Origin: Theocolax elegans
Lineage: Eukaryota > Arthropoda > Insecta > Hymenoptera > Cerocephalidae
Direction of reading: 5' to 3'
Length of the DNA stretch: 64,000 nucleotides
Assembly (NCBI GenBank): GCA_026168455.1
Contig: CM047427.1
Location: forward strand, 11,499,505-11,563,504
Every line of letters begins with the position of its first letter. Position 1 is the first letter of the stretch. A program made the translations under genes and the position numbers. Positions 11,839-22,118 of the stretch are shown here, in pieces. The notes under the pieces are model-generated. The model saw nothing but the letters and a program-made list of their open reading frames with translations. It did not search any database and was not told the DNA's origin.

Positions 11839-12345
11839 TTTGAATATTTAATTACATTGGAAAAATATAAGCCTTATAAAGGTGTATGGTTTCCTTAATG
11901 CAAATAGGCAAAATATTTTTTTTTTAATTTATTTATTTCAAGTCGCTTCCCCAGAAGGTATTAGCGACAACGTTTTTACATTTGTACATATTATTACATA
12001 TTACATATTTACATTATACATAAATTTTAAATTATTATTTATATAGTGATTTGCATGTTTCTATAAATTTCAGTATTTTTTGCATTCGAATACATTATTT
12101 AGTGTTTCTCTTAGATCTAAGTTGATTTTCAGTTTATCTCTTTCATCCTTATATTTCGGGCATTCTATGAGTATATGTCTAATGCTGTTAATTTTCTTAC
12201 ATAATTCACATCTAGGGGGTTCATCTTTTTTGAATATGTATTCATGAGTGGTCATTGTGTGACTAATTCTAATCCGTGTTAATATGACTTGATCTTTTCT
12301 ATTAAATTTAGTAGTGGGTTTCTTTTGAAAACTTTTGATTTAATT
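11839..12345 (-). pseudogene. Non-LTR retrotransposon 3' end (ORF2 C-terminus and tail)
   Basis: Minus-strand reading 12345-12070 gives THEYIFKKDEPPRCELCKK followed by RHILIECPKYKDERDKL, the C-terminal cysteine/histidine region of ORF2 in R1/Jockey/I-type non-LTR elements. Downstream on the minus strand, a short 3' untranslated region reads CTAATACCTTCTGGGGAAGC and ends in AAATAAATAAA plus a poly-A run (seen as poly-T near 11920-11933). It is a typical 5'-truncated insertion. Confidence 0.75.
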
Positions 12346-12491
12346 GTTCTTAGTTGAGTTTTATTTGATTCATTTCCCATGCCTGTTCCATTCATTAATA
12401 ATTTTCGTTTTAACAAAATTAGCAAAATATTGTTTCTGACAAATGAGCTTTTTCTTTACTAAAATTAAAAAATGTTTATTATATTGTAAAA

Positions 12492-12684
12492 ATGTTGAGG
12501 GAAAGTTATGTAAGGAAGGCTTATTATGCAACTGAATCAAATGAAATCTTATTGAAAACTGTTAAGGAAACAAAATATAATAGAATTCCTGTGAACAAGT
12601 GAGTACCAAAAGGAGAGTTTCATTTACAAGTGATAGTAGTGATCAAGAATGCATGTGTCTTATTTCTGATTCTAATACACTTTG
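12492..12684 (+). pseudogene. Second pogo-like fragment, N-terminus joined to C-terminal tail
   Basis: The frame starts MLRESYVRKAYYATESNEIL and matches the psq-like N-terminus at 11108 for about 37 residues. It then stops, and a different frame gives KRRVSFTSDSSDQECMCLIS plus SDNTL-like residues and a stop, which looks like the C-terminal end of the same transposase. The middle (DDE domain) is missing: an internal-deletion derivative. Confidence 0.45.
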
Positions 12685-12976
12685 ATAGTTAATATTTTTT
12701 GTCTAAACTGATTCAAGTTTTGTCCGTATTTTATAACTTGTTAAAGTTTTGTATTTAGAAATATATTCTATATTAATTGTTTAATATCGTTTATTTTCAT
12801 ATTATTGTTAATTTGTAGTCATTTTTTCAATTGTCATTTACCTCAGACAGTACATGTACTTTTTTCTAGTATATCAACTTGATCCATATTGGCAAAGCCA
12901 AACTAATATAATAATTTATTTATTTTTTTATATCCAGCGTTACAAATGTATAAAATTTGAGAAGTCGATACAGCAA
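12685..12976. other. Spacer between repeat copies
   Basis: AT-rich. Contains GACAGTACATGTACTTTTTT, which may be the terminal sequence of the pogo-like element. No gene seen. Confidence 0.35.
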
Positions 12977-13198
12977 AAAAATTAAAGCACAATAACTCAC
13001 TATAACGCCTCGAAATCCTGCAGAGGAAAATGAAATTTCCTGTACGCAGGTGCAAATAACAAATTTAGTCTAAACCTTAACAATTAAAAATCGATTAATT
13101 TTTTTGTGATTACAGCATAAATAACATATTTATATGATGATAACATGAGTTCATGTCGAATTTCCAGACTTGCATCATGACACGCATACACACACTTA
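12977..13198 (+). repeat. Direct repeat of about 222 bp, copy 2
   Basis: Copy of 11615-11838 with a few substitutions and indels (for example GATGATAACATGAGTTCATG). Confidence 0.85.
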
Positions 13199-13561
13199 AT
13201 ATGGATCAGTATTATTAATGTAATTAAAAATAATTATGAAATATACGCCATATTTGTGGCCAATATTTAATATAAGTAATATATAATTTCTATTATATAA
13301 TTAAGATTTTCTAATCTAAATAATAATTAAATCAAAAGGTATTATCAACTTATCTCCTTTTCCCTTACAATATATTAATTTTTGTAAAAACAATATACTT
13401 CTCAGATGACTTATAAACGATTTGAAATTGATTTTCTTATTGGTTTTGACATCCCCTTAGTCTATTTGAAATATTAGTATAGGATTAGTATGACAGAACT
13501 TGAATAAATCAAACAATTATTTTAATTAAAATTTTACAATTTAATATAATATTTCAATTTA
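13199..13561. other. AT-rich spacer downstream of OBP gene A
   Basis: No gene, RNA or repeat recognised. Confidence 0.4.
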
Positions 13562-13760
13562 GTTGGAGACCTGCGATGGCTCGATTGTTAGAGTAGTGTA
13601 CTCGTATCCAGAGGTCCCGGGTTTGATTCCCAGTATCTACCGATTCATGCAACCACCACTGGAGAATATATTTTCAACATTTGCTTTCTTAACAGACATC
13701 GTATGATCTCCGTCGCTGGATAGCGTCACGTTGGTAGCACAAATAGAGTGACGTTAAAAA
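13562..13760 (+). mobile_element. tRNA-derived SINE
   Basis: The head has an A-box-like GATGGCTCGATTGTTAGAGT and a B-box-like GGGTTTGATTCCCAG at tRNA-like spacing, followed by a unique body and an A-rich end (GTTAAAAAAAATG). This is the layout of a tRNA-derived SINE rather than a working tRNA, because no matching acceptor stem closes the molecule. Confidence 0.6.
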
Positions 13761-13854
13761 AAATGTTTAATTTATATGGAAATTTCTTGAGATTCAGTAT
13801 GGATTAATTTAGTGTATATACATTCCATTTCGTTCGTAAAATATTTATCTATAT

Positions 13855-16800
13855 CTACTCGTAGAAGGGAAAACTTTTGTATTTCATGAAGCATTCGAAA
13901 ATGTTGCCTGCTGTCTCACACCGATTTTTACCGACTGCAACAAAAAAAAACATATATTTTATTATTAAGGATAGATTCATAATAATAATCGTTATAGTAT
14001 ACTATATTCTCCAAAGTAGACAAATCTGCAAATTTTACTTTCAAAAGAATTATAAACTGCAAATTTTCCATATTGTAACAATAAAGTAGGTTTAACAAGT
14101 AAAAATAAGATACAGATAGTTTTTATTTTGAACTGCAATTAACACTGAATTTGTGTAGGTTATCATTTATTAATATAGTATTATATCTCTAAACCACGAA
14201 TTGTATCGAAACTTTGGAATATTCTTTCTTATGTAAAAATATGAAAAGAACTCTAGCAGGTTATTCCCGTAGATCCCATTTCAAAAGTGATAAAGTTTTT
14301 TCAAAATATTTTGTAAACCCAATCAATAATTCAATTTTCTTGCAGTTAAGTTTTATTTTGACAAATAAGTACTATTATTACAAAAATTCATATTTTAATT
14401 GAATTTAAGCAATATTTATAAACTAAAATATTACGGTTTTATAAAACTTTGCTCGAGAAGAAGGCGGATGACCGGAGAAATTAAGTGTTGACGATTCTAC
14501 GCGCTGTCAAAGCAGCGCGTACGGTAGCCTAGTGGTCGAGGTACAGGTCTCACAATTCGTCGTCGCGATTCGTAATCCCGTCAAACAAATTTCAATGTTA
14601 AGATAAATTTCGTGTGTAATAAAAATAACACTATCCTGATTATTTCCTTTTTGAGATGAATAAATTACAAGATATACGCGATTTCACAAATAATGGTTAT
14701 CTTTCTTCAAAAATTCATTTACAAATTGTTGTATATTAAATAATGTAATTAGCATTCGGTAATGAGTCTATTTTGAAGGCATTTACAGTCGTTTTTCTGA
14801 ATTAAACAAATTTAAATTAAACGAGGGACTATTTGCTCTTCATCCACTATATTTAGAAATAATCGAATACGAATATAATTGAAAAGTTAAAAAGGCCTAC
14901 ATAGTTTTGCATATAAAACTAAATTAAATCTCGTATATATGGTTGTATCAATGAGATAAGCCCATCATATTTCGATTCAGATCTATTTAAATATCTAGAT
15001 AAGACAATTTTTAAAAAAAATTATCAAGGTAAATTTGAGACAGCAAGATAAATTTGAGATTCATCTGGTATTCGAAGAAAATTGAAACAAAAAATAGTAA
15101 GACTTTAAAGGAAATCATTATTGTATTTAGATTGCGCGCTGCTGCGGTAATGTTTCTTCCTTTACCTATATTTATCTATTAACCTATAATATAAATATGA
15201 AATAAAAATGAATGTATCGTTTGGTGATAGGTACCCTACTAGCACACAATGTTGTGACAATGTTGTGGCAACCTTATCTTAGCAACATTCCAACGTTGTT
15301 ATGAAAGTCACAATATGATAGAAAGGGTGGGGTCCGATTTGTCGAATGCTCATTCAAAATGTGTGCATTGTTTCGATTTCAAAAATTAGAAATGTATTTT
15401 ATATTTAGAACCAGAGAAATAAAATGGTTATTATTTCGAAAGTAATGCACTCTTTAGGTTTTACATATTTGTTCCAAAAATCGACTTTATAGTGTAGAGA
15501 AATAACTTTTATAATAATTTGTCTATTTACATCTTGATACAGACAATAAACCGAAAATTATTATCTAATTTTTAAAATTCGAAATATTGCACACATTTTG
15601 AATGACATTCGACAAATCGGACCCTACCGATAGAACAATAAAATAGCTCAATTTCGTAGAGAGCAAGCCTCCGGAGGTTAAAGATCGGAGATTCTAATCC
15701 CCGAACAACAATCGAATAATCGAATACGAATATAATTGAAAAGTTAAAAGGCCTACATAGTTTTGCATATAAACTAAATTAAATCTCGTATATATGGTTG
15801 TATCAATGAGATAAGCCCATCACATTTCGATTCAGATCTATTTAAATATCTAGATGAAGACAATTTTTTAACAAAAATTATCAAGATAAATTTGAGTTTC
15901 ATCTGGTATTCGAAGAAAATTGAAACAAAAAATAGTAAGACTTTAAAGGAAATCATTATTGTATTTAGATTGCGCGCTGCTGCGGTAATGTTTCTTCCTT
16001 TACCTATATTTATCTATTAAACTACAATATAAATCTGAAATAAATATGAATGTATCGTTCGGTGATAGGTACCCTACTAACACACAATGTTGTAACAACG
16101 TTGTGGCAACGTTATCTTAGCAACATTCCAACGTTGTTATGAAAGCCACAATATGATAGAAACAATAAAATAGCTCAGTTCGTAGAGAGCAAGCCTCCGG
16201 AGTTAAAGATCGGAGGTTCTAATCCCCGAACAACAAATTTTTTTTATTCAACGTTGCTTAGACGTTGTTTGAACATTGGTTTCCACCCATCGCGGCAACT
16301 TACAAAATATTAGCGGACATCTCCCACGTTTTAGCAACGTTTGTCCAACGTTGCAGTGACTTTCATAACAACGTTGGAATGTTGCTAAGATAACGTGGCC
16401 ACAACGTTGTCACAACATTGTGTGCTAGATATATTATACACATGAATTAATCTAAAAGTAAAGCATTTGGTTCGGAGAGACCGATATTATTATACATATA
16501 CATATTACCGAACGTTAAAATTTTGTAACAAATAACTCGCGATACGGTCTAAAAATTCGCGCTCTGGCTGGTGGCTTTTCCCACCACCAGAGGGAGACGA
16601 CTATCTCTCTACACTCGTTGGAGAGATCGTCGTCTGTTTTCTATATATATAGCCGCAGAACATCTTGCTGGCGTCGCATATCATCTTGCGACAGGCGTCT
16701 AAGGTAAGATCTCCAGTTCCTTACTGAGGAGTCCAAACTGGAGATCGAGGACGAAACGCCTTTAATTATTTTAAAAGGCCGTGCTCTGGGAAATTCCACC

Positions 16801-19281
16801 AACCATAGTGGACAAAGAGTACGATAGGCCTGCAATAATCTAAAAGTAAAGCATTTGGTTCGGAGAGACCGATATTATATACATATACATATTACCGAAC
16901 GTTAATCTGCTGGACAGTCGCTGGATATCCATCTTGCGACAGGGTCTAAGATGTAAGCTCCCAGTTCCTACTGAGGAGTCCAAACTGGAGATCGAGGACG
17001 AAAACGCCTTTAATTATTTTAAAAGGCCGTGCGTCGGGAAATTCCACCAACCATAGTGGAACAAAGAGTACGATAGCGCCTGCACTAATCTAAAAGTAAA
17101 GGCATTTTGTTTCGGGAGAGACCGATATTATTATACAATTAACATATTACCGAACGTTAAAATTTTGTAACACATAAAAATCGATGTAATTTACGACACG
17201 AATTTTTTATCCAGGTTAAAATTGAACAGCTTCCAAAAAAAGAAACAGTGATACAAACCTATACTTTCTTTAAATAATATATAGTTTTTGATTTTTTCTT
17301 TATAGAAAACTCACCGAGATTTTTGCATTGGTCGAGTACTTTATCGTAAAGCTCGATATCAACATTGGTTTCCAATGCTCGGTTGTGAGCGACTTCACTC
17401 ATAAAAGTACCATCCTCGAGTTGCTAAAAACATATTTTGGTTTATTCAATTAAATGAATTTGAAGTAGGATATAACCAAGAATTGGTGTAATATTTACGA
17501 ATTTCAATTTTCTTAATATACAATGCGTTAAGCAGTCGATTTTTTCATTACGCGTGAACTTTCTACTTATCAATGCATCACGGATTGTACCTAAAAACAT
17601 ATTTACAATCATTTACAATTCTAAACTTTTTGGTTGCTATTAACACATATGCATATATGTACTTTTCGGAATATCAATTTCATCCATGCACGCGTCCGTT
17701 ACTTCCTCTAATTCTCTTCTATGGTGATGGTGCATAGTTAGCTAAGAAAAATTTGTAAACATTTGCGATATATTTCTAGATTTTTAATCTTATTTAGCAC
17801 TTACAAGTAAAGTACTTGACCTCCGGGAAATGGATCTTATCCTAATTTTTGTATATCTTTTGTAATATAAAAATATGAAGAAAGCCAATTTATTGTTTGT
17901 CAATAACTACATTGAGAAAGTTATTCGACATCTAATAATAATATCAATGAAAATTACTTTCAATTTAGTCGCTTATAATTTCGAAACAAAAATAGAGATA
18001 GGCACTCAAACCAAAAACCAAAATAAATTTGAGTTTATGTAGATGTGATTTAAAAAAGGAGCTTAAATTGTTCAAAGTGGCTATTAGCAAGTAATAATTT
18101 GGCATTTTCATATTTTTATATTACAAAAAACAGGATAAAATCCGTTTTCCGGAAGTCAAGTACTCCCTTGTTAATACATTACTTATAAAAATAACTATAA
18201 TCATGATAGAAATTTTACCATTTTGTATCCAAAATATTACGATTCTTATTAGAAAATGCACGGAGAAAATCTTTTATGTGGTTTTTATTAATTTTAAGAC
18301 ACGCTTAAAACACGTGACAAGTTTTAAAACTGACATTTAAAAAAATCATATGTTAATATTCAGTAAATTGAATACTAAAGTTTATTCTAGTATATATTAC
18401 TAGTTTTTGTAGCTAACAAACCTAGGGGAAAAAGGAGTTTCAAGTAATTCAAGTTCTATTAAATCTTCAGCTAGTAGAAGAAGAAAAAACCTGATATCAA
18501 GAGCTATTATTTGAACTGTAGTTGGTATGAATAGCTTAAAATATGTTTCATCAAAAAGTTGTCAGCGAATTAAACAAACGAAAGTTTAAATAATAGTTCT
18601 TGAAGCTTACTTCTCGTTTTATAGTACAGATAGTACCTGTAGATTTGATAAAAATTGAGTTATTTCACTAAGCGTATAATGCTATTTTTTCCCTAGATTT
18701 TATAATGTCGAATATTTTTATCTTTAGGGTCCAGAAAAAGAGATTTCAAAATTTATACCAAAAAATCATATTTTACAGTTTCAAATAAATCCGTTTCCCA
18801 AAGGCAATGCCATCTCCTTCTCACATTGATACAAATAAAAAATATACTGGGCAAAAGTTTAATACTTATTCGAATTTATTAAAATATTTTGTATTTAATA
18901 AAATATTTAAGTATGGTAATTTTCTTTTAAAATTGTTTCAAATTAAATAAATATTTTCTTAGTTATACAAATAACTATTATTTTTAAACGTATTCAACAA
19001 AATATTATACTTCATTATTTCATTGAACTTTTTTTCAGATTTTAAGAAAACATTTTAAATTCTACAAAATTACAGTTAAAAATATTTGTTATTTTTACAT
19101 TGTAAAATGTATCATATTTCTGGTATGTCTCAAAGTTATTAAAAATCTAGTAATATCTACTATTATAACGTTTCTCCGTGTGGTAATTTCTGTTAATAAT
19201 AATACAAAATATCTTTGATTATCTACTTACCCCATGAACGTAGACGAAACTGAATATTAAAATGATAAAGTAAGATTTCAT
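13855..19281 (-). CDS. Odorant-binding protein gene A (classical six-cysteine OBP)
   Basis: Five coding exons, minus strand: 19281-19231, 17741-17663, 17590-17499, 17423-17315, 13934-13855 (51, 79, 92, 109, 80 nt; phases 0,1,0,1; GT-AG throughout) encode 136 aa. Exon 1 is a signal peptide, MKSYFIILIFSFVYVHG. The mature protein starts LTMHHHHRRELEEV, an unusual histidine run. The six cysteines are DACMDE, CLTHC (C2-x3-C3), DQCKNL, NRCE and FECF (C5-x8-C6), the insect PBP/GOBP pattern. OBPs are secreted and carry hydrophobic odorants or pheromones in sensillum lymph; the ligand here is unknown. The last intron is 3.4 kb and full of repeats, and intron 1 holds two inverted-repeat elements. A TATAAATAG box lies upstream. 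Closest relative in the window is gene B. The exon model is by eye; the distant last exon is supported by phase and by its match to gene B. Confidence 0.88.
14520..14590 (+). mobile_element. tRNA-like SINE head inside gene A intron 4
   Basis: Has GTAGCCTAGTGGTCGAGGT (A-box-like) and CGATTCGTAATCCCG (B-box-like) at tRNA spacing. Not closed by an acceptor stem, so read as a SINE head. Confidence 0.5.
14871..15330 (+). repeat. Direct repeat of about 450 bp, copy 1 (gene A intron 4)
   Basis: Runs from about AATAATCGAATACGAATATA through GCATATAAAACTAAATTAAA, TGCGCGCTGCTGCGGTAATG and CACACAATGTTGTG to ACAATATGATAGAAA. Copied at 15713-16163 with small indels. Confidence 0.85.
15713..16163 (+). repeat. 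Direct repeat of about 450 bp, copy 2 (gene A intron 4)
   Basis: Second copy of 14871-15330. Together the copies suggest a local tandem duplication with a tRNA-like spacer. Confidence 0.85.
16168..16230 (+). other. tRNA-like sequence (SINE or tRNA pseudogene)
   Basis: TAGCTCAGTTCGTAGAGAGC forms a plausible D-arm (GCTC/GAGC) and GGAGGTTCTAATCCCCG a plausible T-arm with a B-box, but the acceptor stem and anticodon arm are poor. An older copy, TAGCTCAATTTCGTAGAGAG, is at 15640-15709. More likely SINE-derived than a functional tRNA. Confidence 0.45.
16447..17165 (+). repeat. Degenerate tandem repeat, unit 250-390 bp
   Basis: The block AATCTAAAAGTAAAGCATTT plus GTTCGGAGAGACCGATATTA recurs at about 16447, 16839 and 17087. 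The block GAGGAGTCCAAACTGGAGAT recurs at about 16725 and 16974. GC-richer than its surroundings and with strong hairpins at 16560-16637. No protein frame recognised. Confidence 0.75.
17807..18180. mobile_element. MITE in gene A intron 1 (GTACTTGACCTCC family)
   Basis: The left part reads AAGTACTTGACCTCCGGGAA and the right end is its inverted copy, GTTTTCCGGAAGTCAAGTAC. The interior includes GTTATTCGACATCTAATAAT and ATAGGCACTCAAACCAAAAA. The same family occurs at 31300-31745, 33461-34326 and 35267 onward, often beside OBP exons. Confidence 0.7.
18259..19180. mobile_element. Possible TIR element in gene A intron 1
   Basis: CACGGAGAAA at 18259 and inverted TTTCTCCGTG near 19171 are about 0.9 kb apart with AT-rich, non-coding sequence between them. 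The TIR is only 10 bp, so this is tentative. Confidence 0.35.
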
Positions 19282-19332
19282 CTTTATTGTTCGTTAATAC
19301 TACTGAATTTACTCTTGTCTAAACGTTGTCTT

Positions 19333-19341
19333 CTATTTATA
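19333..19341 (-). promoter_or_regulatory. TATA box of OBP gene A
   Basis: TATAAATAG on the minus strand, about 50 bp upstream of the ATG, with an arthropod initiator-like TCAGT at 19306-19302. Confidence 0.6.
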
Positions 19342-22118
19342 CTTGTTTATTTTGCATACGATTAGTCTTTGTTGCAGAGATAAACGAATTTGCAAACGAA
19401 TATTATGTACTCTAAATTAAATTATTCAAAATGTCAAATCACGTGTATTATAATTTGTGTAGTTGAATTTACCACAAGAATTCACACGAGTAGTAAATAT
19501 TAATTGCTTCTAGTTTAACAATTTATAGTTCGTATATTCGTTGAATATTCTTGTATACGCTCCTTCCCAGATTGGAGCGAAGCAAAGTGAAATTTGATGA
19601 CTGCTGCTGTCAAGGAGATGACAAACTCGTTGTGTTACCATTTTAATCCAACTGGAAAGTAATTAATATTTTATTTATTTATTAACAAAAATTAATATTT
19701 TATTTATTAATAAGGAAAACCATAAGAACGTTGCTCTTGGAAATTGGTACAATAAGGAGATATAAAACTTGTTATGTTATCATCCAAGTCATTTATCCTC
19801 GGAGAAGTATTATTTTTTTACTAATAATTGTTTTATATATATTAAAATATACGCTAAATCATGTGAACGTTGCCCTTTGTTGTAACAAAATTATGCGGAG
19901 TTACATGACGATTGGTGAAGTAGTTTATGAAATTAATTTTAAAAGCAGTCAACCTAGCTAAGGAGAGGCTAAACCAAAAGTTTCCTGAATTGTCCGCATA
20001 GGCAAGGAGCACTGCAGTCAGGTGAGAGATTCACCTGTCTGATAGAGAATGTAAAAAAACTAAATTATTGATTAATCAATACTTAATTCGTTAATTAACC
20101 GTCATAATAATCATTGCAATAAACAATTTAATGATGCCCGACATGAATGATATTTCGTAATAATTTCCAATGCGATATTTGAAATATTAAGGGGTAACCA
20201 GGCGCACTTTTCCCTATTTAGCGTTAAACTATTATAAATTGAAAAATAAATTATTATAAATATTATTTAATCAAAAAAATAATTATTAAATAATTATTTA
20301 ATTGGGACTTATTTTTAAAACTATAATTTTTATAAATATATTTATTCTTAACTTAATGATTGTCATACGAATTTAAACGTCATTTTTTTCGCGCTTATAT
20401 CGTTCATCCAAACACACCTAACTTTCCATACGCATGCGCAAAATGTGAACCAATCACAGAACCGTTTCACTTAGTTTCACAATATCCGGCCATCAACTTG
20501 ACTTATTTTTAAAAATTGTAACCATAGCGGTATGGTTTAGGAAGCGGTTAGGATTATAAAATATTTTCAAATACGGGAGTCTGAGTAACATAACAGACAT
20601 CATGCATATCTTAGTCTCGCCATCTATAGTTTCATCCATCGATACGATGCTTGATGTTTACTCTATTACTCGGATTGGCGTATTTCAAGATATTTGACAA
20701 ATCCACTGATATGACTTTCACAAAATATTGCTAACCGATTCCAAAATATACACCGCTGATTGTCTCATTTTTTTAAAGAAAATGTCCAAATTTAACACTC
20801 CATAGTACGAAATATTTTGCATGCTGTGCTTCGTCAAATTGTTTATTGTAACAATGGCTTTGACGGTCAATTAACGAATTGAGTGTACAACAACCAATAA
20901 TTTAGTTTTTCACTTTTTCTGTATTGCACAGGCGAATCTGTCACATAACTCTCACATAATAGTGTTCCCAGTCTATGCAGCCAATTAAGGAAACTTTGGG
21001 TTTAGACTTCCCTTGAAACTTTGCATAATCATAAATGGGATCTTAACGAAGGACCATGTTTAATCAATGTTCTCATAATTTTGTTTAAATTATAAACTAA
21101 AATATGAATTTCTTTAAAAATAGAACATTTTAATCAGAAGATTTAAGTCCGCGAATTTTAAATTATAGATTGGTTTTGTTTTTCACTTTAGCGTAAAATC
21201 GAGAGGAAAACTTTTGATTATTATACGGCACGTGTAGTTTTAGTAAAATTTGATGCAAAATTAGTAACCAAGCATTTTAAAGCTTATTTTAAGTAGTTTA
21301 CCTTGTTTATTTTTAAATACTTTATCGATTATTTTAATAGTTTGTATTGAAGTGGAAATGTGAACAATATATAGGGAAAAATTAAACATTTACATAAAAT
21401 ATATAACTATTTATAAATTTAAGGAGTCAAACTCAATAAATAATTTAATTTTCCCGAGTGTAAATTAATTGATTAAAAAGTATTATTTAAAAAAAAATTG
21501 ACATTTTATTTAAGAAAATTATCGAGAACATTGCCTTTTGTTACGTCCCAATGTATGATATTGTTAATATCTAAATGAGGAATCAAATAAAATGCAATTT
21601 TAGTTCATTCGCAGAGGTTAATAAAGTTTTTAGTTGATTAAGGAGAAAATGTTTTTGTGAAAGTACGTTGTATTAAGAAGACAGTTTTCGTTCTTTTACT
21701 ATCTATAATATATAAAATATGAAAGTTTTTGGTTGACACGAAATTTTCAAAACATATAAGCAAAGAAATAAAATATTTTATTTTAAAGGGCTTCCATTCA
21801 GTAGATTTTGCATACGAAATAATTTGATAATACCATTAAGTTCTATTATTAGTTTTCCAAAGAGGAAAATGAGAAACTCTTGAAAAATAAAATATAAGAT
21901 GATATACTGTTATTAATGTTTTATTACTCACTGTAACATAACACTGTTCATTTTTATTAAGAAATGTTCTTTGATCCATATAAATGTTTTAACATTTATA
22001 AGAGCTTAATTACATTAAATTAAAATGTAACGTCATTTTTTACTTTTGACTATACATGTGGGTATAAAAATTATATACTCCTGAATACAACTAAGTTGAG
22101 ATGAGTTCAATCAAAGCT
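19342..22118. other. Intergenic region between genes A and C
   Basis: 2.8 kb of AT-rich DNA without a convincing gene. A short GC-richer patch near 20390-20660 and a small local inverted pair (CAGGTGAGAGATTCACCTG) at about 20020-20038 were the only features seen. Confidence 0.5.

Larger units (their letters stand above)
15240..16427. mobile_element. Fold-back element with AACGTTGT-rich TIRs carrying tRNA-like copies
   Basis: The left end TAGCACACAATGTTGTGAC is matched by the inverted right end ACAACATTGTGTGCTA for about 80 bp, including CAACATTCCAACGTTGTTAT. Inside are the second direct-repeat copy and two tRNA-like segments (15640-15709, 16168-16230). No transposase. It lies wholly within the last intron of OBP gene A. 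Confidence 0.65.

Noticed and set aside
13877..14089. Plus-strand frame overlapping OBP gene A last exon
   Set aside because: Antisense shadow; the minus strand encodes a cysteine-conserving OBP exon with splice acceptor and stop.
16168..16230. Functional tRNA gene
   Set aside because: A- and B-boxes are present, but the acceptor stem and anticodon arm do not pair convincingly and an adjacent degenerate copy exists, so it looks SINE-derived.
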